DNA from: Ruminococcus flavefaciens
GTDB taxonomy: Bacteria > Bacillota_A > Clostridia > Oscillospirales > Ruminococcaceae
Direction of reading: 5' to 3'
Assembly: GCA_004556875.1 (NCBI GenBank)
Contig: SFFP01000095.1
Span: 1 to 6,995, forward strand
Length of the DNA: 6,995 nt
This document shows positions 1 to 5,019 of this stretch, in pieces. A program made the position numbers and the translations under genes. The notes beneath the pieces were generated by a model, which searched no databases, was not told where the DNA came from, and saw only the letters and a program-made list of their open reading frames with translations. Positions within the stretch are counted from its first letter, which is position 1. Each line of letters begins with the position of its first letter.

Positions 1-243
1 ATCATCGTTGAGGACATCATTGACACAGGCAGAACGCTGAAAGAGGTTGCGAAGATACTCAAGAGCCGCGATCCGCTTTCACTCAGGATAATAACACTGC
101 TGGACAAGCCTGATCGCAGGCTCGTTGACATAAAGGCAGATTATTCACTTTTCACAATTCCTGACAAGTTCGTTATAGGATACGGTCTGGATTACAGTGA
201 GTATTACAGAAATCTTCTGTGCATAGCAGAATTTGAAGAATAG
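1..243 (+). CDS. hpt: Hypoxanthine phosphoribosyltransferase, C-terminal part (5' end outside window)
   Basis: Only the last 80 residues are present, in frame from base 1 to the TAG at 241-243. The fragment opens with the type I phosphoribosyltransferase PRPP-binding signature VEDIIDTGRT (residues 3-12 of the fragment; the two acidic residues and the DTG loop hold PRPP/Mg). It then carries LLDKPDRR (33-40) and the purine-pocket segment FVIGYGLDYSEYYRNL (57-72), all characteristic of HGPRT enzymes. The family transfers phosphoribose from PRPP to hypoxanthine or guanine, giving IMP or GMP in the cytoplasm. The next gene, a purine permease, begins 11 bases after the stop, which fits a salvage operon: import, then trapping as nucleotide. 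Hypoxanthine versus guanine preference cannot be read from the fragment. The C-terminus is complete; the N-terminal roughly half of the usual length of about 180 residues lies upstream. Confidence 0.93.
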   Translation: MIVEDIIDTGRTLKEVAKILKSRDPLSLRIITLLDKPDRRLVDIKADYSLFTIPDKFVIGYGLDYSEYYRNLLCIAEFEE

Positions 244-246
244 GAG
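242..246 (+). promoter_or_regulatory. Ribosome binding site of the purine permease
   Basis: AGGAG lies 8 bases before the ATG at 255 and overlaps the TAG stop of the phosphoribosyltransferase gene. This fixes the permease start and suggests that ribosomes finishing the first gene help load the second. Confidence 0.8.
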
Positions 247-254
247 TTGTAAAA

Positions 255-1616
255 ATGTTAGAAAAATTATTCAAGCTGAAAGAAAACAAAACCACAGTTA
301 AGACCGAGCTTGCCGCAGGTCTTACAACATTCATGACAATGGCGTACATACTTGCGGTAAACCCCAGCGTACTCTCAACGACGGGAATGGACAGCACAGC
401 AGTTCTTCTCGCAACTTGTCTTGCGTCATTCATAGGAACAGCCTGCATGGCTTTCATGGCAAATCTTCCGTTCGCGCTTTCGGCAGGAATGGGACTGAAT
501 GCGTACATGGCATACACGGTCTGCGGGATCTACGGCTATTCATGGCAGGTAGCTCTCCTTGCGGTATTCATCGAGGGAATAGTTTTCATAATCCTGTCCC
601 TTACAAAGGTGAGAGAAGCTATTTTCGATGCTATCCCACTTTCGCTGAAACGCGCGGTGTCCGTTGGTATCGGTCTTTTTATCGCCTTTATCGGACTTCA
701 GAATGCAGGTCTTGCTGTTGACTCGGCTACACTTGTAAAGCTTGTGGACTTCCGCGAAAACTTCAATACTTCGGGAATATGTGCTCTTCTTGCTCTTATC
801 GGACTTCTCATAATGGCTGTTCTCTACATAAAAAGAGTAAAGGGCGCTATCCTCATCGGTATATTCGCAACATGGATACTCGGTATCATCTGCGAGCTTA
901 CAGGACTTTACGTTCCTGATGCAGAATCAGGTGCTTTCACACTTATCCCCTCATTCCACATGACTGACTTCTCATCGCTGAGCAAGACATTCGGACAGTG
1001 CTTCAATGTTGACATGAACGCTGTGGGAATATTCAACTTTATCGTTGTTATATTCTCGTTCCTCTTCGTTGACCTCTTCGACACTCTCGGCACTCTTATC
1101 GGTGTAAGCACAAAAGCAGGACTTCTTGACAAAGAGGGCAAGCTCCCTGCAATAAGACCTGCTCTCATGGCTGACGCAATAGCTACAACAGCAGGCGCTG
1201 TTATCGGTACATCTACCACAACTACTTTCGTTGAGTCGTCAGCAGGTGCGGCGGCAGGCGGCAGAACAGGTCTTACAGCTCTCACAACAGCTGTGCTCTT
1301 CCTGCTTTCAATGTTCCTTGCACCTATCTTCATTGCTATCCCTGCATTCGCAACAGCACCTGCGCTGATACTTGTAGGCTTCCTCATGTTCAGCACAGTT
1401 TCTGAGATAAAGGTTGACGAAAAGAACTACACTTCCGCTATCCCTGCATATCTCTGTGTTATTGCAATGCCGCTGTTCTACAGTATTTCCGAGGGTATCG
1501 CTATCGGCGTTATCTCATACGTAGTCATCAACGCTGCCTGCAAGAAATACAAGGAAATCAATCCTATAATGTATATTCTCGCAGCATTATTCATACTAAA
1601 ATACATTTTCCTTTGA
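255..1616 (+). CDS. NCS2-family (AzgA/PbuG-type) purine permease
   Basis: This 453-residue polytopic membrane protein has the length and motifs of the AzgA branch of NCS2 transporters (COG2252), which import hypoxanthine, guanine or adenine by proton symport. Visible signatures are AGMGLNAYMAYTV (77-89), FVDLFDTLGTLIGV (271-284), the run GTSTTTTFVESSAG (318-331) and SEGIAIGVISY (412-422). In the family, acidic residues in the segments around 273-276 and 327 line the substrate site. Hydrophobic stretches alternate throughout, consistent with 12-14 membrane segments and no signal peptide. The ATG at 255 is supported by AGGAG 8 bases upstream. The upstream neighbour is a hypoxanthine phosphoribosyltransferase, so hypoxanthine/guanine is the most likely substrate class; the exact purine cannot be told from sequence alone. 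The gene ends at TGA and is followed within about 12 bases by a strong terminator hairpin. Confidence 0.93.
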   Translation: MLEKLFKLKENKTTVKTELAAGLTTFMTMAYILAVNPSVLSTTGMDSTAVLLATCLASFIGTACMAFMANLPFALSAGMGLNAYMAYTVCGIYGYSWQVALLAVFIEGIVFIILSLTKVREAIFDAIPLSLKRAVSVGIGLFIAFIGLQNAGLAVDSATLVKLVDFRENFNTSGICALLALIGLLIMAVLYIKRVKGAILIGIFATWILGIICELTGLYVPDAESGAFTLIPSFHMTDFSSLSKTFGQCFNVDMNAVGIFNFIVVIFSFLFVDLFDTLGTLIGVSTKAGLLDKEGKLPAIRPALMADAIATTAGAVIGTSTTTTFVESSAGAAAGGRTGLTALTTAVLFLLSMFLAPIFIAIPAFATAPALILVGFLMFSTVSEIKVDEKNYTSAIPAYLCVIAMPLFYSISEGIAIGVISYVVINAACKKYKEINPIMYILAALFILKYIFL

Positions 1617-1627
1617 GTTAAGCATAA

Positions 1628-1665
1628 AAGACCCGTAAGCCTTAAAACTTACGGGTCTTATTTTT
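1628..1665. terminator. Bidirectional rho-independent terminator between convergent operons
   Basis: A perfect 12-bp inverted repeat, AAGACCCGTAAG (1628-1639) and CTTACGGGTCTT (1648-1659), flanks an 8-base loop. On the plus strand it is followed by ATTTTTAT, terminating the purine permease transcript. On the minus strand the hairpin is followed by a shorter U run (TCTTTTATG), and it lies only a few bases past the stop of the last minus-strand gene (1664). It therefore probably ends both converging transcripts, more efficiently for the plus strand. Confidence 0.9.
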
Positions 1666-2149
1666 ATAATTCATGATAATAGGGGCAGATGTTCTCGTAA
1701 CTGCCGTCCTTCATACGAAATCCCTTTGGTATCGTACCAAGCTGTATAAAACCAAGTCTTTCGTAAAGATGTCTCGCATGGATATTGCTTTCAACTACTG
1801 CATTAAACTGCAATACTCCGAAGCCATGCTTTTTCGCCTGTTCAAGACAGTCAATAACAAGCTTTTCACCTATATGGAGTCCGCGGCTTTCCTTGCTGAC
1901 AGCATAGCTTGCATTGCAGATGTGTCCGCATCTTCCTACATTATTAGGGTGAAGTATATACAGTCCTGCAACTTTTCCATTATACTTAGCTATGGCGCAG
2001 TATGTCTGCGAAGCAAAAAACTCACGCCCCGAAGCCTCGTCAAGCAGTTCCTCCTGCGGAAAAGCAATACCGTCCACAACTACTTCATTCCAGATTTTTA
2101 TCATTTCTAAAAGGTCTGCCTGACTGTATTTTTCAACGGTTATTTCCAT
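1664..2149 (-). CDS. GNAT-family N-acetyltransferase
   Basis: A complete 161-residue single-domain GNAT protein that would transfer an acetyl group from acetyl-CoA to an amine. The acetyl-CoA pyrophosphate loop (motif A) is seen as SRGLHIGEKLV (88-98), matching the R/Q-x-x-G-x-G/A pattern with isoleucine and glycine at the end. Motif B follows as ESNIHARHLYERLGF (120-134), with the usual N...A...Y...GF spacing. The N-terminal part contains KIWNEVVVDGIAFPQ (18-32), typical of a clostridial subgroup loosely resembling YncA-type acyltransferases. No signal peptide or membrane segment is seen, so it is cytoplasmic. The ATG at 2149 has AGGAG (2157-2161) 7 bases upstream and overlaps the end of the phosphatase gene by 17 bases, implying coupled translation. 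It is the last gene of the minus-strand run. Its substrate is unknown; polyamine acetylation is possible only by context. Confidence 0.88.
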   Translation of the reverse strand: MEITVEKYSQADLLEMIKIWNEVVVDGIAFPQEELLDEASGREFFASQTYCAIAKYNGKVAGLYILHPNNVGRCGHICNASYAVSKESRGLHIGEKLVIDCLEQAKKHGFGVLQFNAVVESNIHARHLYERLGFIQLGTIPKGFRMKDGSYENICPYYHEL

Positions 2150-2720
2150 TTTTAAACTCCTTCTTCACTATCAGAAGCTCCTCTTTTTCCACACATTTCC
2201 TGCCCTCAAAGCCAAGTCTGACTATATATGGCATAAAGTCGATAATGCGCAGGAAACCGTCAAGGCCAAAGCTGTTGTCATAATAATGAAGAATTGAACT
2301 GAGTGCAGTTCCGTGAGTTCCGACAATGATGTTCTCGCCCTCATGCTTGTCGAGGATATCATTTACCGCCGCCATATTCCGCTCCATAACGGAGCCTATG
2401 CTCTCGCCGTCAGATTCGCAGAAGCTAAGGTCTTCCCAGCGCCTGCGGAACATCTCCGCATTATTGCTGTCCTTGCCGCTGATACGCTCATGCAGGCGTT
2501 CGTCGATATCAATAGTCAAACCGTGTTCATCTGCGGTCTGCTTTATTGTGTCATAGCTTCTCTTATAGGGACTTGAAATGGCATAGTCAAGGCGTATATC
2601 CTTCATGGTGCGGACTACCTCAGCAGTATCGCGCACTCCCTCAGCCGTGAGAGGACGAAGTGACGCATCAGCGCAGGAATACTCAGGCTGAGCGTGTCTT
2701 ACAAAGTAGATGTTCGTCAT
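2133..2720 (-). CDS. Histidine phosphatase family protein (phosphoglycerate mutase-like)
   Basis: This 195-residue cytoplasmic protein belongs to the histidine phosphatase superfamily, whose members form a phospho-histidine intermediate. The signature FVRHAQPEY (6-14) supplies R8 and the nucleophile H9; it has RHA where most members have RHG. A second arginine lies in SSPYKRSYDTI (49-59, R54), the acidic segment DERLHE (73-78) is a candidate proton donor, and VGTHGTAL (133-140) supplies the second catalytic histidine, H136. All four conserved pocket elements are present, so it is probably active. Length fits small single-domain phosphatases of the CobC/PhoE type, but no corrinoid genes are nearby and the substrate cannot be assigned. 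The start ATG at 2720 overlaps the nspC stop as TAATG and has AAGGAG 8 bases upstream inside nspC. The end overlaps the following GNAT gene by 17 bases. Confidence 0.87.
   Translation of the reverse strand: MTNIYFVRHAQPEYSCADASLRPLTAEGVRDTAEVVRTMKDIRLDYAISSPYKRSYDTIKQTADEHGLTIDIDERLHERISGKDSNNAEMFRRRWEDLSFCESDGESIGSVMERNMAAVNDILDKHEGENIIVGTHGTALSSILHYYDNSFGLDGFLRIIDFMPYIVRLGFEGRKCVEKEELLIVKKEFKNGNNR
2157..2161 (-). promoter_or_regulatory. Ribosome binding site of the GNAT gene, inside the phosphatase gene
   Basis: On the minus strand AGGAG lies 7 bases before the ATG at 2149, within the last codons of the phosphatase gene. It decides the start of the acetyltransferase. Confidence 0.75.
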
Positions 2721-3859
2721 TAAAGTCTCTCCTTAAAGTCAGAGTAGCCGAAGCTTCTCAGTGTCTCGAAACTGCCGTCCTTTTTAAGAAGCAGTATTGA
2801 CGGCAAAGGCATACCGTTGAAGGTATTGTTCTTGACCATTGAGTATATAGCCATATCTCCGAAAACAAGCCTGTCACCAATGTTAAGCGGCTCGTCAAAG
2901 GAATATTCCCCGATAGAGTCACCTGCAAGGCAGGTCTGCGAGCCAAGTCTGTAGCTGTACTTCTTCTCGCCGCTCTCCCCTGAACCAACAAGAGGCGGAC
3001 GATATGGCATTTCCAGAACATCAGGCATATGACAGGCGGCTGAAGTATCAAGTATAGCCATAGGCATATCATTTTCTGTGATATCAAGGACTTCTGTGAC
3101 CAGCCAGCCTGCGTTCAGCGCAATTGCTTCACCGGGTTCGAGGAAGACCTCAAGTCCGTACTTTTCCTGCATACGGCGAATGCACCTTTCAAGGCGCGGG
3201 ATATCGTAGTCCACACGGGTTATGTGATGACCGCCGCCAAAGTTTATCCACTCCATTTTCGGCAGTATATCGCCGAATTTCTCCTCTATGGCATCAAGAG
3301 TAGCTTCAAGGTCATCGGAATTCTGCTCACAGAGAGTGTGGAAATGCAGTCCCGTAACGCCGTCAAGGTCATCTGCGCGGAAATTCCTGCGTGTGATTCC
3401 CAGTCTTGACTTAGGAGAACAGGGGTCGTATATCTCATGCCCCTCCTGTGTGGAAAATTCGGGATTTATGCGGAGTCCTATCTTCTTTCCTGCCGCAAGG
3501 ACGCGGTCACGGTACTTGTCAAGCTGACCAAACGAGTTGAAGATGATATGTCCGCAGTAAGAGATTATCTCGTCTATTTCGTTTTCGCGGTAAGCCGCTG
3601 AAAAAACGTGGTTTTCCTTTCCCATTTCATCGTGTCCCAGCTTTGCTTCAAAGAGTCCGCTGCAAGCCGTACCTGCAAGGTACTCTCCGATAAGGGGATA
3701 GACATGATAGCATGAGAAAGCCTTTTGTGCAAGGAGAATCTTTGCACCCGTGCGCTGTGAAACACCGCGGAGTATCTCCAGATTGTGGATAAGCGCCGAC
3801 TCGTCCACTATATAGCAGGGAGTCGGCACTTTTGCTGTGTCAAAATTATAATTCATCAT
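2720..3859 (-). CDS. nspC: Carboxynorspermidine/carboxyspermidine decarboxylase
   Basis: This 379-residue PLP enzyme of the alanine-racemase-fold decarboxylase group has the normal length of NspC. It decarboxylates carboxyspermidine to spermidine (or carboxynorspermidine to norspermidine) in the cytoplasm, the last step of the S-adenosylmethionine-independent polyamine route. The PLP lysine is K46 in LLAQKAFSC (42-50). NspC-type signatures follow: LHFHTLCEQ (171-179), NFGGGHHIT (206-214, the glycine loop for PLP phosphate), EPGEAI (241-246), DTSAACHMPDVLEMPYRP (271-288) and the catalytic-cysteine segment TCLAGDSIGEY (309-319, C310). HTLCEQ and GGGHH separate it from diaminopimelate decarboxylase. 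Its pathway partner, the dehydrogenase, is upstream in the same run, separated by two genes. The start codon overlaps the cyclophilin stop as TAATGATG; either of two adjacent ATGs (3859 or 3856) could serve. No clear Shine-Dalgarno sequence precedes it. Confidence 0.94.
   Translation of the reverse strand: MMNYNFDTAKVPTPCYIVDESALIHNLEILRGVSQRTGAKILLAQKAFSCYHVYPLIGEYLAGTACSGLFEAKLGHDEMGKENHVFSAAYRENEIDEIISYCGHIIFNSFGQLDKYRDRVLAAGKKIGLRINPEFSTQEGHEIYDPCSPKSRLGITRRNFRADDLDGVTGLHFHTLCEQNSDDLEATLDAIEEKFGDILPKMEWINFGGGHHITRVDYDIPRLERCIRRMQEKYGLEVFLEPGEAIALNAGWLVTEVLDITENDMPMAILDTSAACHMPDVLEMPYRPPLVGSGESGEKKYSYRLGSQTCLAGDSIGEYSFDEPLNIGDRLVFGDMAIYSMVKNNTFNGMPLPSILLLKKDGSFETLRSFGYSDFKERL
2729..2734 (-). 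promoter_or_regulatory. Ribosome binding site of the histidine phosphatase gene, inside nspC
   Basis: AAGGAG on the minus strand sits 8 bases before the ATG at 2720, within the last codons of nspC. Together with the TAATG stop/start overlap it fixes the start and indicates coupled re-initiation. Confidence 0.78.
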
Positions 3860-3861
3860 TA
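3854..3861 (-). promoter_or_regulatory. Stop/start overlap TAATGATG coupling cyclophilin and nspC translation
   Basis: On the minus strand the cyclophilin TAA (3861-3859) shares its last A with the first nspC ATG, and a second in-frame ATG follows at once. The preceding bases (AACGACTTCCTCAAG) contain no AGGAG-like site, so nspC translation probably depends on ribosomes terminating on the cyclophilin gene. Confidence 0.65.
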
Positions 3862-4515
3862 CTTGAGGAAGTCGTTCATTGTGATCTTTACTCTTGGTGA
3901 ACCGCTTTCGTCAGGTTCGATCATCTCTACCTTTTCCATTACGATAGGTGTATTTGGTGCTGAAATAGCGCCGTCGCTGCCCTCTGAACGAGGTACTTTG
4001 AGGAAGTCATCAACTAACTCCATACCCTCTGTAACGTTGCCGAATGCAGCGTACTGACCGTCAAGGAACGAGCAGTCTGTATAGCAGATAAAGAACTGGC
4101 TTGATGCACTGTCAGGGTCCATGCTGCGAGCCATAGATACAACTCCGCGCTGATGTGAAAGCGGATTATCTACGCCGTTCTGAGAAAACTCGCCCTTGAT
4201 AGTTTTGTCGCTTCCGCCCATGCCTGTGCCCTCAGGATCGCCGCCCTGAGCCATAAAGTCGTCAACTACACGGTGGAAGGTAAGTCCGTCATAGAAGCCC
4301 TTCTTTACGAGGCTTTCAAAGTTCTCGCAGGTGATAGGTGCTTCATTCGGATGAAGAGTGATAACGATAGTATTTCCTGTCTGACCTGCCGCAGCAGTAG
4401 TTGCCTCAGCAGCCTTATCAGATGATTTCGCATCCTGACCGCAGCCTGTCATAATAAGCATAGTTGCCGCAACAGCAGCTGTCATCACTTTTCTTAAATT
4501 CTTGAAACTTTTCAT
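3859..4515 (-). CDS. Cyclophilin-type peptidyl-prolyl cis-trans isomerase, predicted lipoprotein
   Basis: This 218-residue protein has a lipoprotein signal: a positive N-terminus (K2, K5, R8, K9), a hydrophobic stretch (about 11-22) and a lipobox-like MTGC ending at C25, so it should be anchored on the outer face of the membrane. An Ala/Thr-rich linker (about 27-48) leads to a cyclophilin domain (about 49-198). Landmarks are TFHRVVDDFMAQGGD (79-93) with the catalytic arginine R82, GVVSMARSMDPDSASSQFFI (124-143) with Q140 and F142, and FLDGQYAAFGNV (150-161). The position of the cyclosporin-contacting tryptophan of eukaryotic cyclophilin A is phenylalanine here (F150), as in many bacterial enzymes. 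It would catalyse proline isomerisation and help fold exported proteins. The ATG at 4515 has AGGAG 8 bases upstream, inside the end of the VanZ-like gene, which stops 3 bases before this start. Confidence 0.92.
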   Translation of the reverse strand: MKSFKNLRKVMTAAVAATMLIMTGCGQDAKSSDKAAEATTAAAGQTGNTIVITLHPNEAPITCENFESLVKKGFYDGLTFHRVVDDFMAQGGDPEGTGMGGSDKTIKGEFSQNGVDNPLSHQRGVVSMARSMDPDSASSQFFICYTDCSFLDGQYAAFGNVTEGMELVDDFLKVPRSEGSDGAISAPNTPIVMEKVEMIEPDESGSPRVKITMNDFLK

Positions 4516-4518
4516 TTT

Positions 4519-5019
4519 CTATTCTCCTTTTTTGAAGGCTGTATCAATAAACATCAGCCTTCTGACTATATTAAGCTTTGCAAGTGCAAAGCCTATGACA
4601 GCTCCCGTGATATTGAGTATATAGTCGTCAATATCACAAGCGCCGCACATTGCTGTAAACTGTATTATCTCAACGCATATTATCACTGCCGAAGCCGTAA
4701 GCACAAAGCATGGGAAACAGCGCTGTTTTTTCCATATCGCAGGAAAAAACACACCCGTCGGCAGAAATGCAAGAATATTCCCGAATATGTTCTCAAAGGA
4801 TATATCTCCGTATATCTGATCGTCAGTGCGGAGGTATCCTGCAAACTCTATTACAGTGCGGAAAGGCACAAAATTCGTATTTTTACTGAAATACTCCTCA
4901 TACGTGTAAAAACCGAGAAGACTTTCTCTCATAAAAAACAGCATATACACCGCACAGAAAATATAGACCGCAAACAGCGTAAAGACAATGAGCTTTTTTA
5001 TCCTCAAATCAGTCAACAA
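4519..5019 (-). CDS. VanZ-like family membrane protein
   Basis: A small integral membrane protein of the VanZ-like family (named after the teicoplanin-resistance protein; most members have no known function). From the TTG at 5019 it is 166 residues. Four hydrophobic segments are visible at about residues 8-29, 78-95, 101-121 and 131-148. Family hallmarks are NTNFVPFRT (47-55), ENIFGNILAFLPTG (76-89), EIIQ (117-120) and CDIDDYILNITGAVIGF (128-144). The start is uncertain: the open frame reaches back to a TTG at 5091 and has an ATG at 5070, but those would overlap the dehydrogenase by 83 and 62 bases. TTG codons at 5019, 5016 or 5007 sit right at the dehydrogenase stop, and the first membrane segment begins just after. 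There is no ATG between 5070 and the first membrane segment, nor a well-spaced Shine-Dalgarno site. It lies between two genes of one polyamine pathway, without visible vancomycin-resistance genes. Confidence 0.82.
   Translation of the reverse strand: MLTDLRIKKLIVFTLFAVYIFCAVYMLFFMRESLLGFYTYEEYFSKNTNFVPFRTVIEFAGYLRTDDQIYGDISFENIFGNILAFLPTGVFFPAIWKKQRCFPCFVLTASAVIICVEIIQFTAMCGACDIDDYILNITGAVIGFALAKLNIVRRLMFIDTAFKKGE
4524..4528 (-). promoter_or_regulatory. Ribosome binding site of the cyclophilin gene, inside the VanZ-like gene
   Basis: AGGAG on the minus strand is 8 bases before the ATG at 4515 and forms part of the codons just before the VanZ-like stop (TAG, 4521-4519). It decides the cyclophilin start. 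Confidence 0.78.

Noticed and set aside
416..721. Plus-strand open frame inside the purine permease gene
   Set aside because: It lies in another frame of a strongly supported transporter and its translation has no recognisable domain.
908..1396. Minus-strand open frame of 162 codons opposite the purine permease gene
   Set aside because: It is antisense to conserved transporter motifs and low in complexity (Ala/Val/Ser-rich), as expected from the complement of the permease codons.
2758..3087. Minus-strand open frame of 109 codons within nspC
   Set aside because: It is an alternative frame of a gene whose own frame holds every NspC motif; no frameshift is needed to explain nspC.
2720..3859. 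Diaminopimelate or ornithine/arginine decarboxylase
   Set aside because: The HTLCEQ, NFGGGHHIT and TCLAGD segments are those of carboxynorspermidine decarboxylase, and the partner dehydrogenase is in the same run.
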